A DNA stretch of 64,000 nt from an uncultured Ruminococcus sp. (lineage in GTDB: Bacteria; Bacillota; Clostridia; Oscillospirales; Ruminococcaceae), in contig CASEUJ010000033.1 of assembly GCA_949291125.1 (NCBI GenBank), positions 62,001 to 126,000 of the forward strand. The letters are read 5' to 3'. The notes under the pieces are model-generated. The model did not search any database and was not told the origin of the DNA. It saw nothing but the letters and a program-made list of their open reading frames with translations. Below, piece by piece: positions 1 to 10,329 of this stretch (positions are counted from its first letter, which is position 1; each line of letters begins with the position of its first letter). The position numbers and the translations under genes are program-made.

Positions 1-1133
1 AAATTCAACGGTCGGTTGTCAAAGGCACTGGGCAGACGAAAGCCATAGTCCACCAGCGTCTGTTTCCGGGCACGATCACCAGCATACATCGCACGCACCT
101 GCGGCAGCGTTACATGGCTCTCGTCCACCACCAAGAGAAAATCCTCCGGGAAGTGGTCGAGCAGTGTATATGGCACGCTTCCCGGCGGACGTCCAGCAAG
201 GACACGCGAATAATTTTCAATGCCGCTGCAAAAGCCGATTTCTTCGAGCATCTCTATATCATGTTCGGTACGCTGCTGAATGCGCTGCGCCTCGATGAGC
301 TTGTGATTCTCCGTGAACCACGCCACGCGCTCGAGCATCTCTTGGCGAATTTCTTTCACTGCTTTTGTCACCTTTTCGCTGCCGACCACATAGTGTGATG
401 CCGGCATAATTGCCGCATACTGCATGGTTGCAGTGATTTCTCCAGTGACCACATTGATTTCGCAGATCCGATCGATCTCATCGCCGAAATATTCGACACG
501 AATTGCCTTATCCGTCGAAGACGCCGGAAAAATCTCCACCACATCACCGCGCACGCGGAATTTATTGCGGACAAAATTGATGTCGTTACGTTCATACTGG
601 ATGGACACCAACTCATCGATGAGCTGTTCCATGGGCTTTTCCATGCCAGGGCGAATGGATACGATCATGGAACGATACTCCTCAGGGCTGCCAAGAGAGT
701 AAATGCACGAGACACTTGCCACAATGATTACATCCCGGCGTTCTGCCAGAGCCGCTGTGGCACTATGGCGCATTTTATCGATCTCATCATTGATCGAAGA
801 ATCCTTTTCGATATAGCTATCAGTACTGGGAATATACGCCTCTGGCTGGTAATAGTCGTAGTATGACACAAAATATTCTACTGCATTATTGGGAAAAAAT
901 TCCCGGAATTCTGAACAGAGCTGTGCTGCCAGAATTTTATTATGTGCCAGAACGAGTGTCGGTTTATTCACTTGAGCGATCACATTGGCGATCGTATACG
1001 TCTTACCTGAACCGGTTACGCCCAAAAGCGTCTGTTCCCGATCGCCACTCTGAATGCCCTGTACCAGTTGTGCGATCGCCTCTGGCTGATCTCCGGTAGG
1101 CGAAAATGGGGCATGCAATTCAAAATGATCCAT
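1..1133 (-). CDS. uvrB: UvrABC system protein B, N-terminal part (runs off window)
   Basis: UvrB is the damage-verifying helicase-like subunit of nucleotide excision repair; UvrA delivers it to damaged DNA and it recruits UvrC. 377 complete codons are visible out of a usual ~660; the C-terminal helicase motifs and UVR domain lie beyond the window edge, so this is truncation by the window, not a broken gene. Seen in order: Walker A GVTGSGKT (about residues 38-45), the beta-hairpin region [12 protein letters not shown] (from about 91), and a Walker B-like VVDESH (about 335-340). The ATG at 1133 has GGAGGG six bases upstream. It lies 33 bp after radC on the same strand, so both may be cotranscribed as a repair pair. 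Confidence 0.97.
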   Translation of the reverse strand, partial: MDHFELHAPFSPTGDQPEAIAQLVQGIQSGDREQTLLGVTGSGKTYTIANVIAQVNKPTLVLAHNKILAAQLCSEFREFFPNNAVEYFVSYYDYYQPEAYIPSTDSYIEKDSSINDEIDKMRHSATAALAERRDVIIVASVSCIYSLGSPEEYRSMIVSIRPGMEKPMEQLIDELVSIQYERNDINFVRNKFRVRGDVVEIFPASSTDKAIRVEYFGDEIDRICEINVVTGEITATMQYAAIMPASHYVVGSEKVTKAVKEIRQEMLERVAWFTENHKLIEAQRIQQRTEHDIEMLEEIGFCSGIENYSRVLAGRPPGSVPYTLLDHFPEDFLLVVDESHVTLPQVRAMYAGDRARKQTLVDYGFRLPSAFDNRPLN

Positions 1134-1166
1134 TCCAATCCCTCCGAAAAAAGATGTGTTCCACGC

Positions 1167-1925
1167 TCATCCCATTAGACCGTGTTCTTTCATGGAAAAA
1201 GCATCGCCGTATTTCCCGATGATGATATGATCCATCAGATCGACCTGTACATCACACAGCGTACGCTTCAGACGTTTTGTGGCAAATATATCTGCATCCG
1301 TCGCATCTGCCTCAGCATGCGGATGATTGTGGGAAAGTACGACGCGGGAGCTGTGCCATCGCAGTGCGCATTCTGTAATGCGATGTACATCGAGAATAGA
1401 GGATCTGGTTGTCCCCTCCGAAATAGTTTCGCTATGCAGCAATTGCAGCGATTCATCCAGACATAAGAGCAAGATCTGTTCCTGCGTTGCACTGCAAAAT
1501 CTGATCCTGAGATATTCACAAATCTCCTTTGTCGAATGAAATGCTTCCCGATCGCGCATTTTATCCAGCTGATATATTTCACACAGCTGCGGCAACATTT
1601 TCAAGTACACCGCCGCATTGTCACTAATGCCCTTTACCCGTTTCAGATCCTCAGCATCTGCATCTAAAACACCAGAAATCGAATGAAAGCGTTCGATCAG
1701 TTCATGTGCAATCCCATTGGTATCGCAACAAGGCAATACATAAAACAGCGCCAGTTCGAGCACTTCATGCGGCTGAAAACTATTCAGCCCGCCCTTCTTA
1801 AAACGCTCTCGCATACGCGCACGGTGACCATAATGGGCATGTTTTTGTGTTTGTTTTTCTTTTTGCATGGCTTTAGTTTCAGCCCCAACACTTTGTTTTT
1901 GCTTCGTTGCATTATCTTTCATCAT
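1167..1925 (-). CDS. radC: RadC family JAB1/MPN metalloprotein
   Basis: RadC-family protein: an N-terminal helix-hairpin-helix-like region followed by a JAB1/MPN metalloprotease-like domain. The zinc-binding signature is visible as SHNHP followed by a downstream TDAD, matching the family HxH...D pattern. The name RadC is historical; a direct repair function is not established for the family. I chose the ATG at 1925 because GAGGAG lies a few bases upstream; the ATG at 1922 is almost equally good. An in-frame start 36 bases further upstream would lack that site. The product is 252 aa, slightly longer than the usual ~225 because of a charged Lys/Gln-rich N-terminal tail. Divergent from the pseudouridine synthase and upstream of uvrB. 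Confidence 0.93.
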   Translation of the reverse strand: MMKDNATKQKQSVGAETKAMQKEKQTQKHAHYGHRARMRERFKKGGLNSFQPHEVLELALFYVLPCCDTNGIAHELIERFHSISGVLDADAEDLKRVKGISDNAAVYLKMLPQLCEIYQLDKMRDREAFHSTKEICEYLRIRFCSATQEQILLLCLDESLQLLHSETISEGTTRSSILDVHRITECALRWHSSRVVLSHNHPHAEADATDADIFATKRLKRTLCDVQVDLMDHIIIGKYGDAFSMKEHGLMG

Positions 1926-1954
1926 GCAGCTCCTCAAAAAATTGGGAAAAGCGC

Positions 1955-1983
1955 TTTTCAATTGCGCAAAAATATGTTATACT
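1955..1983 (+). promoter_or_regulatory. Putative sigma-A promoter for the pseudouridine synthase
   Basis: TTTTCA (1955-1960), 17-bp spacer, TATACT (1978-1983). The -35 matches 4/6 and the -10 matches 5/6 of the consensus. Confidence 0.55.
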
Positions 1984-2040
1984 GATAATAATCACGCAGA
2001 AAGGAGTGCTGTCCGCGGCAGAACGGTAACAGCAAATGAA

Positions 2041-3030
2041 ATGAAACAAATAGTTATTCAAGAAAATGACAGCGGCCAACGGCTCGATCGTTTTTTGCAA
2101 AAAATATTTCCATATATTCCTAAAAGTGCTTATTATAAATGGATTCGTACCAAACACATCAAAGTCAACCGCAAGCGCTGTATGCCCGACCAACGGCTCT
2201 GTCCTGGAGATGAGATAACTCTCTTCATATCGGATGAACAACTCACACCGACACAAAATCCAGTCAAAACATCCGAACCAGATTTCCTTCATGCGCCAAA
2301 TGCACTGGACATTCTCTTTGAAAACGACCAGCTACTTATTATCAATAAGCCGGTAGGACTCGTCGTACACTGTGATAATCGCCAGACGCCAGACACACTG
2401 ATCAACCGCGTGCTACACTATCTCTACCGCAGCGGTTCATACAATCCGGCAAAAGAGCAAAGCTTTACGCCGGCGCTTTGTAACCGTTTGGATCGCAACA
2501 CCGGCGGTATTGTCATCGCCGCAAAGACAGCGGCAGCGCTTCGGGAGGTCAATCGCCTAATCCGAGTCAACCGCGTTCACAAAACTTATCTCTGTATTAC
2601 CGTTGGCACACCGCATCCCAAACGTGCGACACTTACCGCGTGGCATAAAAAGTCCGACACGCACAATACTGTCACCATTCGGGACACTCCGGCCAAAGGA
2701 TTTCAAAAAATCATCACGGGCTATCGCGTTTTGGAAGAAAACCAGAAATACGCCCTCGTGTCCGTCGATCTGATCACCGGACGCACCCACCAGATCCGTG
2801 CACACCTCGCGCACATCGGCACACCCATTCTCGGCGACAACAAGTATGGCAGTGGCAAAGAAAACCGCCATGCACACTGTCAATATCAGCAGCTCTGGGC
2901 ATATACGATCCGATTTGATCCCGAACCGGGCAGCAGTCTTTCTGACCTTGCTGGTACGACGATCCGGACAAAATTGCCCGAATTTGTCGCGCGCTATGTT
3001 CCATCCTATCGTGAGAATAGCGAAACATGA
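2041..3030 (+). CDS. RluA-family 23S rRNA-type pseudouridine synthase with S4 domain
   Basis: Isomerises uridine to pseudouridine in RNA, probably 23S rRNA. An N-terminal S4 RNA-binding domain (about residues 1-60, containing GQRLDRFLQK) is followed by the RluA catalytic core with NRLDRNTGG; the Asp of RLD is the catalytic nucleophile in the family. A second conserved block, TGRTHQIRAHL, is present near residue 245. 329 aa, normal for RluC/RluD-type enzymes. The ATG at 2041 is the first in-frame ATG giving an intact S4 domain. Its ribosome binding site is weak: a good AAAGGAG lies about 35 bases upstream but no start codon is suitably placed after it. Which rRNA position is modified cannot be told from sequence. 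Confidence 0.9.
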   Translation: MKQIVIQENDSGQRLDRFLQKIFPYIPKSAYYKWIRTKHIKVNRKRCMPDQRLCPGDEITLFISDEQLTPTQNPVKTSEPDFLHAPNALDILFENDQLLIINKPVGLVVHCDNRQTPDTLINRVLHYLYRSGSYNPAKEQSFTPALCNRLDRNTGGIVIAAKTAAALREVNRLIRVNRVHKTYLCITVGTPHPKRATLTAWHKKSDTHNTVTIRDTPAKGFQKIITGYRVLEENQKYALVSVDLITGRTHQIRAHLAHIGTPILGDNKYGSGKENRHAHCQYQQLWAYTIRFDPEPGSSLSDLAGTTIRTKLPEFVARYVPSYRENSET

Positions 3031-3068
3031 CAATTACTTGCCATGTTTCCCAAACTTATATCTTTTCC

Positions 3069-3111
3069 CAACACCACAGAAATGCTCGACAGTCCTGTGG
3101 TGTTGTTTTTT
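3069..3111 (+). terminator. Intrinsic terminator after the pseudouridine synthase gene
   Basis: Perfect 11-bp stem (3069-3079 with 3095-3105) followed by six T on the + strand. It ends at the convergent stop codon of gatB. Confidence 0.88.
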
Positions 3112-4543
3112 ATTCGGACAACATCCGTGTGACAATTTCCTTAACAATTCCCGGATTTGCCTTGCCCTTCGATGCCTTCATGCACTGCCCCACAAGATAG
3201 CCGAGCGCATTGGTCTTACCATTCTTATAGTCATTGACCGACTTTTCATTAGCCGCCAATACATCCTTTGCCAACTGCTCTAAAAAGCCGGTGTCGGAGT
3301 TCTGCTTCATACCCTTTTCTTCGATAATCGCAATTGGGTCTTTGTCCTCTTCCACAATCACGGCGAACACTTTCTTCGCCGATGCGTTAGAAATCACGCC
3401 CTTTTCCACCTGTTCAATCAGCGCCGTCAGATGCTCTGGTGTAAGTGCGGTCTCCGGAATGGTCTTACCGGTTTCGTTGGTATACTTGGCAATATCTGAA
3501 AGGATCCAGTTGCTAATGCTCTTGGGTTTGCAAGTGCCGATCTCTACACATGCATCAAACAAAGCCGAGCGGCAAATATCCTCTGAAATAAGCGTTGCAT
3601 CCATCTGCGACAGGCCAAAGTCGAACACATAGCGCTGGAGCTTGACATTGGGCAGTTCCGGGATGCTATCCTTGAGTACCTGTACCTTTTCCTCCGGCAC
3701 CACAATGGTTAGAAGATCCGGCTCCGGGAAATAGCGGTAATCCTGAGCATCTTCCTTCGAGCGCATCACAATGCTCTCCCCCTTAGCATCATCCCAGCGG
3801 CGAGTTTCCTGTACCACAGTGCCGCCGGCTTCCAACACTTCAATCTGACGCTTTGCCTCGTATTCAATGCCCCGGACTGCGGCGCTAAAGCTGTTGACAT
3901 TTTTCATCTCACAACGTGTGCCAAAGGGCGTACCTTTCTCGTGGACAGAGACATTGACATCACAACGAATTGAACCCTCCTGCATCTTACAGTCGGAGAT
4001 ATTCAAATATTGCAAAATCGATTTGATGGTTTCCAGATATGCTTTTGCCTCAGCACTACTGCGGATATCCGGCTTGGAAACAATCTCAATCAGCGGTACA
4101 CCGCAGCGATTGAAATCCACCAGCGACCCGGAAAACGATTCATCGTGTAAAAGCTTTCCAGCATCTTCTTCGATATGGATGCGCTCCACGCCAATGCGCT
4201 TTATCTGACCGCCCACCATCACATCGAGATAGCCTTCTCCGCAAAGCGGCACTTCAGCCTGGGAGATCTGATATGCCTTCGGCAAGTCTGGGTAGAAGTA
4301 GTTCTTTCTGTCCTGCTTGCAGACATTATGGATTTCACAGTGCATGGCATGTCCCATGCGAATGGCATATTCCACTACCTTTTCATTCAGCGTCGGCAAT
4401 GTACCTGGCATCCCCATACAGATCGGGCACACCTGAGTGTTTACTTCCAGACCGAACGCATTGCGGCAGTTACAATAAATCTTTGATTTGGTATTGAGTT
4501 CAGCGTGAACCTCAAGTCCTACGACAATTTCATAATCCTTCAT
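3110..4543 (-). CDS. gatB: Asp/Glu-tRNA amidotransferase subunit B
   Basis: GatB activates the side-chain carboxyl of misacylated Glu-tRNA(Gln) or Asp-tRNA(Asn) with ATP and receives ammonia from GatA. 477 aa, the usual length. The N-terminus reads YEIVVGLEVHAEL, the family hallmark; CNCRNAFG and CPICMG contribute the zinc-site Cys residues, and the C-terminal YqeY/tail domain is complete. The ATG at 4543 has GGAGGG eight or nine bases upstream; an upstream in-frame ATG at 4564 lacks this. The start overlaps the gatA stop by 4 bp (ATGA), so translation is probably coupled in ligA-gatC-gatA-gatB. Confidence 0.97.
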   Translation of the reverse strand: MKDYEIVVGLEVHAELNTKSKIYCNCRNAFGLEVNTQVCPICMGMPGTLPTLNEKVVEYAIRMGHAMHCEIHNVCKQDRKNYFYPDLPKAYQISQAEVPLCGEGYLDVMVGGQIKRIGVERIHIEEDAGKLLHDESFSGSLVDFNRCGVPLIEIVSKPDIRSSAEAKAYLETIKSILQYLNISDCKMQEGSIRCDVNVSVHEKGTPFGTRCEMKNVNSFSAAVRGIEYEAKRQIEVLEAGGTVVQETRRWDDAKGESIVMRSKEDAQDYRYFPEPDLLTIVVPEEKVQVLKDSIPELPNVKLQRYVFDFGLSQMDATLISEDICRSALFDACVEIGTCKPKSISNWILSDIAKYTNETGKTIPETALTPEHLTALIEQVEKGVISNASAKKVFAVIVEEDKDPIAIIEEKGMKQNSDTGFLEQLAKDVLAANEKSVNDYKNGKTNALGYLVGQCMKASKGKANPGIVKEIVTRMLSE

Positions 4544-6021
4544 GCGTTTGTCCCTCCTGCGCAATAAGCCTCTGGAATTATCGAAAAGCCACCCACCATT
4601 GTCTCATATGCATAAGCGGCATTCAAAATGGTCTGCTCCGCAAATGCGTTGCCGATCAGCTGCATTCCCATCGGCAGACCGTCCGCCGATTTACCACACG
4701 GCACGCTCACCGCCGGAAGTCCAGCAATATTCACCGTGACCGTGCAGACGTCGTTGTAGTACATCTTCAGCGGATCGTTGATATTTTCGCCGATGCGGAA
4801 TGCTGGCGACGGCGCCGTCGGTGTAATAATCACATCACAAGACGCAAATGCCTGCTGGAATTCCTGTGCGATCCGGCGCTGTACCAGTTTTGCCTTCTTG
4901 TAATAAGCGTCATAAAATCCAGAGCTTAACACAAATGTGCCAAGCATAATGCGGCGCTTGACTTCGTCGCCAAAGCCTTCGCTGCGAGTCTTTTCGTACA
5001 TATCTGTCAGGCTGTCGTACTGTGCCGTACGATAACCATACTTCACGCCGTCAAAACGTGCAAGGTTCGACGACGCTTCTGCCGATGCAATGATATAATA
5101 GGTATTGATTGCATATTCCGTACTGGGCAGTGAGATCTCCTGCACCTGTGCGCCGTTCTCTTCAAACTTGTGGATAGCAGTATACACGGCTTCCTTGACC
5201 GTTGCATCCACACCGTCTCCGAAGTACTCCTTCGGCACACCGATGCGCAATCCCTGAACATTGGCATCTAGATTGGCGTAAAGGTCGCCATAGGTGCGAT
5301 AGCTGGAGGTGGCATCCATCTTATCATAGCCCTGAATCAAGCTCTGGAGCATTGCTACGTCCTTTACTGATTTCCCGAGTGGACCGATCTGATCAAGAGA
5401 AGAAGCAAACGCCACCAGACCGTACCTGGAAACGCTGCCATAGGTCGGTTTTAATCCGACAACACCGCAAAGCGCTGCCGGCTGGCGAATCGAGCCGCCA
5501 GTATCCGAACCCAAAGTCAGAATTGCCTCTCCTGCTGCCACGGCCGCCGCGCTGCCGCCAGAAGATCCACCCGGAACACAGTCCAAATTATGCGGATTGT
5601 GAGTCTTGTGAAAATAAGAAGTTTCCGTAGAAGAACCCATGGCAAATTCATCCATATTCATCTTGCCGGTAATAACCATCTTCGCATCACGCACAGCATG
5701 CATAATCGTTGCATCAAACGGCGGCACATAGTTCTCCAGCATTCTGGAGGAACAAGTGGTACGAATGCCCTTCGTAGAAATATTATCCTTGATCCCAATG
5801 GGGATGCCGGCAAGAGGATGGAGCTTTTCTCCAGCAGCGCGTGCCGCATCCACCTGCTTTGCCTGTTCGAGTGCGTCTTCACACTGGGTGACATATGCCC
5901 CGACCTTTGGCTCTACCGCCTTGATCTGGTCAAGAACATCCTGTGTCAATTCAACTGCACTGCACTCTTTATTCTGGAGCATCGCCGACAACGCGGCAGC
6001 ATTTTTCTCATACAGCTTCAT
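4540..6021 (-). CDS. gatA: Asp/Glu-tRNA amidotransferase subunit A
   Basis: GatA is the glutaminase (amidase-signature) subunit of GatCAB that frees ammonia for transamidation of Glu-tRNA(Gln)/Asp-tRNA(Asn). The amidase Ser-cisSer-Lys triad is in place: Lys in GIPIGIKDN, then PGGSSGGSAAAVAAGE and GSDTGGSIRQPAA. 493 aa, typical. GGAGG precedes the ATG with good spacing. It lies between gatC (15 bp upstream) and gatB (4-bp overlap). GatCAB presence suggests the organism makes Gln-tRNA(Gln) and/or Asn-tRNA(Asn) indirectly, as is common in Clostridia. Confidence 0.97.
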   Translation of the reverse strand: MKLYEKNAAALSAMLQNKECSAVELTQDVLDQIKAVEPKVGAYVTQCEDALEQAKQVDAARAAGEKLHPLAGIPIGIKDNISTKGIRTTCSSRMLENYVPPFDATIMHAVRDAKMVITGKMNMDEFAMGSSTETSYFHKTHNPHNLDCVPGGSSGGSAAAVAAGEAILTLGSDTGGSIRQPAALCGVVGLKPTYGSVSRYGLVAFASSLDQIGPLGKSVKDVAMLQSLIQGYDKMDATSSYRTYGDLYANLDANVQGLRIGVPKEYFGDGVDATVKEAVYTAIHKFEENGAQVQEISLPSTEYAINTYYIIASAEASSNLARFDGVKYGYRTAQYDSLTDMYEKTRSEGFGDEVKRRIMLGTFVLSSGFYDAYYKKAKLVQRRIAQEFQQAFASCDVIITPTAPSPAFRIGENINDPLKMYYNDVCTVTVNIAGLPAVSVPCGKSADGLPMGMQLIGNAFAEQTILNAAYAYETMVGGFSIIPEAYCAGGTNA

Positions 6022-6036
6022 TTCGTGTTTGCCTCC

Positions 6037-8314
<2,278 letters not shown>

Positions 8315-8358
8315 CTAACTCCTCATTGCAATTGATGCCGTCATAAACAGCCTTTGTT

Positions 8359-8387
8359 ATTATAGCATATTTTTGGCTGATGTGCAA
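8359..8387 (-). promoter_or_regulatory. Sigma-A promoter of ligA-gatCAB
   Basis: On the minus strand: TTGCAC, 17-bp spacer, TATAAT (-10 at 8359-8364, -35 at 8382-8387). It lies about 50 bp upstream of the ligA ATG. Confidence 0.85.
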
Positions 8388-8541
8388 GGGCTAAACAGAA
8401 TTTTGAATATTTTTCGAAGTCTGCATTTCCCACCTGACATAGACATGTTTCTACAGCAAGAGTACCGTTACTCATTTATACAATACCCTGCTTTCTTTAG
8501 TCTTTTTTTGAAGACAAAACACAATTTTAACAAACAAATCA

Positions 8542-8570
8542 TTTTCAAACCCACAGAAATATGATATACT
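8542..8570 (+). promoter_or_regulatory. Putative sigma-A promoter of the PAP2 phosphatase gene
   Basis: TTTTCA, 17-bp spacer, TATACT: the same hexamers and spacing as the promoter at 1955. The region 8309-8637 contains this and the divergent ligA promoter and nothing else recognised. Confidence 0.65.
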
Positions 8571-8637
8571 ATAAGCATTATACATCTCCCCAAAAAACTA
8601 CCCACTCAAACGGGCAAAATTGCAAAGAGGCGATTTC

Positions 8638-9204
8638 ATGAAAGCAAAGGATATCGAAGCTGTAGAATTTGTCCTGCTGGAACAGCTAAAAAAACATATC
8701 TCATGCGAATTCCTTGACAAAGCCATGCCTAAAATTACTTTGCTCGGCAGCGGCGGCGCACTCTGGATCGCATCAGCCGGCGCAATGTTCGTTTCCAAAC
8801 GTTATCGCAACACCGCTTGTACACTCGGTGCAGGACTAATCACTGGATCTGTCGTCTGCAATGCCCTGTTAAAAAAATTGATCAAAAGACCTCGGCCATG
8901 TTGGATCCGCGTACCGGATGGCATGCTGATCGAAATTCCACACGACTATTCATTTCCATCGGGACACACCATGTCTTCATTTCTGGCTGCTACGATCATT
9001 GCGCACGCCAATCGAGAACTGGGCATGGCGGCATATGGTGTGGCATCTGCAATTGCATTTTCAAGATTGTATCTCTATGTACACTTTCCCTCTGATATTT
9101 TCGCTGGAATCGGATTTGGCATCGGGCTTGGCAAGCTCTGCTGTGCCATTTCAGACCATGCAACAGAAAAGCGCACAGCACTGCGCCGAGGGAATCGGAC
9201 ATAA
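8638..9204 (+). CDS. PAP2-superfamily membrane phosphatase
   Basis: Membrane phosphatase of the PAP2 (type 2 phosphatidic acid phosphatase) superfamily, acting on a lipid pyrophosphate such as undecaprenyl-PP or on phosphatidic acid/PGP. The three signature blocks are KRPRP, SFPSGHTMSSF and SRLYLYVHFPSDIFAG, giving the catalytic His/Arg/His set. 188 aa with several hydrophobic helices. The ATG at 8638 has AGAGG about 8 bases upstream; an in-frame TTG at 8620 has no ribosome binding site. Substrate cannot be decided from sequence. Single-gene unit. Confidence 0.88.
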   Translation: MKAKDIEAVEFVLLEQLKKHISCEFLDKAMPKITLLGSGGALWIASAGAMFVSKRYRNTACTLGAGLITGSVVCNALLKKLIKRPRPCWIRVPDGMLIEIPHDYSFPSGHTMSSFLAATIIAHANRELGMAAYGVASAIAFSRLYLYVHFPSDIFAGIGFGIGLGKLCCAISDHATEKRTALRRGNRT

Positions 9205-9230
9205 CCTGTTTCAGTACTGCACAAACGCAC

Positions 9231-9264
9231 AAAAATCCGGCACAGAAGACCTCTGAGCCGGATT
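9231..9264 (-). terminator. Intrinsic terminator of the large RNA (possibly bidirectional)
   Basis: On the minus strand an AATCCGGC...GCCGGATT stem, extended by CAGA/TCTG past one mismatch, followed by TTTTT. On the + strand the run after the stem is weaker (TTCTATTT) but could also end the PAP2 transcript. Confidence 0.75.
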
Positions 9265-9331
9265 CTATTTATCCATATTCAATTTTTATCACCAAATTTA
9301 ATTTGAAAGAATTTTCATTCTTTCGCCGCAA

Positions 9332-9564
9332 TTTCGATGGGACTCACCCCTTGTTAGAATTTCATCATTTGATATCGATTCAAAAGCACTTTCATTGGAA
9401 ACGCCCCCTTACAGTATATACAATGGAGCAAATGAACTGATGCTTTTTCACATTGCGATCTTGGAGATTCGCCTATCCACATATTTCCATGGGACTCATT
9501 CCTTACATACTTAGATTAAGAAATATATTGTTCCATTTTACTTCTTCATGGGAATCACCTAAAA
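9332..9564 (-). repeat. Four degenerate repeats in the 3' half of the large RNA
   Basis: Copies at 9332-9353, 9389-9412, 9484-9506 and 9541-9564. Minus-strand cores: GAGTCCCATCGAAA, CGTTTCCAATGAAAG, GAGTCCCATGGAAA, GATTCCCATGAAG, each preceded by an AGG/GGG purine run. Centre spacing is about 57, 95 and 58 nt, so copies 1-2 and 3-4 form similar pairs. Confidence 0.5.
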
Positions 9565-9785
9565 TGTTACTCAACTTATCAGCATATATATAAAGACATT
9601 TCTGTCGGAGATCCGATGCCGTCATCGCATCGGATTGGAAAAATCCATATGCTGTCCATTCAAATAACAGATTTGATTGTAACGCAAACAGTTGCTTACG
9701 TCATTCATGCGGATTTTCGGGTGCACATCATCTTATCATTACCTTCGTGCGCTCGGCTGATCGGTGTCAGCTTCTCACTACGCCT

Positions 9786-9854
9786 TTATTCTTGTGCATC
9801 CAGCGAAACATCCGATGCTGACAGCATATGCAGCTGTGATTCTTCTATTGCCAT
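9786..9854 (-). CDS. Possible 22-codon ORF inside the large RNA
   Basis: ATG at 9854 lies nine bases after AAAAAGGAGGG (GGAGGG = 9864-9869), as good a ribosome binding site as any in the window. The peptide starts MAIEESQLHML and is acidic and soluble. The start codon is also part of the TCCGATG/CATCGGA stem, so it may be sequestered, or the SD match may simply be a structured purine run. I do not recognise the peptide. Confidence 0.25.
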   Translation of the reverse strand: MAIEESQLHMLSASDVSLDAQE

Positions 9855-9992
9855 CGGACCTCGCCCTCCTTTTTGATATAGAATCGCCTTATAAGAGGAA
9901 AACCCTCAGACCTTATAAAGCACATCGCTTGGGAACCTCTCCACCAGAGCCTCTCGCCAGCCCTTTGCTTCTGTTCCCCTTTCGTTGTATAT

Positions 9993-10021
9993 ATCATACC
10001 ACAGAATCAGGTTAAAGTCAA
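9993..10021 (-). promoter_or_regulatory. Strong sigma-A promoter of the large RNA
   Basis: Minus strand TTGACT (10016-10021), 17-bp spacer, TATGAT (9993-9998). No ORF of normal size follows in that direction. Confidence 0.82.
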
Positions 10022-10259
10022 CAGTTTTTTCTATTATTTTTTAGGGTTTTGTTCATTTTTTACAAAAAAAAGAAAAAAGCACGTTTGATATTTCATTTTT
10101 AATCTGATACTTATGAATCAACAGTAATAGTCAACTAAATTTTTATTTTATATGTTGATTCAATTTAAATGAGAATCTTAAAATCAAATTAGCATTAGTT
10201 ACATAAGTAATTTCATTGAGATACGCCCGGATGCGTGGAACAAACTGATATAAATTCAA
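10022..10259. other. AT-rich intergenic stretch with a 10-bp inverted repeat
   Basis: No gene seen. Very AT-rich. A perfect 10-bp inverted repeat TGAATCAACA / TGTTGATTCA lies at 10114-10123 and 10153-10162, 29 bp apart. It could be upstream DNA for the RNA promoter at 9993-10021 or a regulator site; nothing decides. Confidence 0.4.
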
Positions 10260-10299
10260 CAAAAAAGCAGCAGACCCCTTGTACCTTTGGGATCTGCTG
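10260..10299 (-). terminator. Intrinsic terminator of the pseudokinase gene
   Basis: Minus strand: 11-bp stem with one mismatch (10289-10299 with 10268-10278) followed by a run of six T. Confidence 0.85.
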
Positions 10300-10329
10300 A
10301 AATTCTTACTTTAGCTTGACTAAGTCAGG

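Larger units (their letters stand above)
9231..9986 (-). ncRNA. Putative large structured noncoding RNA (~755 nt)
   Basis: No conventional gene fits here, but the stretch behaves as an RNA gene on the minus strand. A consensus promoter (9993-10021) predicts a start near 9986 and a terminator ends at 9231. Inside are several stable stems: GGGAAC/GTTCCC (9973-9978 with 9931-9936); TCCGATG/CATCGGA (9852-9858 with 9811-9817) enclosing an ACAGC/GCTGT hairpin; a 9-bp ATCCGATGC/GCATCGGAT hairpin (9627-9635 with 9611-9619); and GCTGA/TCAGC (9754-9769). The 3' half has four degenerate copies of a unit like AGTCCCATGGAAA. Size and style recall ornate large RNAs such as ROOL, GOLLD or OLE, but I cannot assign a family. 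It is not tmRNA, RNase P RNA or a group II intron by inspection. An alternative is a long untranslated transcript with a tiny ORF (9786-9854). Confidence 0.6.

Noticed and set aside
2557-3033. 158-codon ORF antisense to the pseudouridine synthase
   Set aside because: It lies wholly opposite a well-supported gene and has no start signal or family resemblance.
9200-10020. tmRNA, RNase P RNA, SRP RNA or a group II intron in the gene-free gap
   Set aside because: No tag ORF with CCA end, no RNase P core sequences, no GUGYG start or domain V-like hairpin, and no intron ORF; the promoter and terminator define a different unit.
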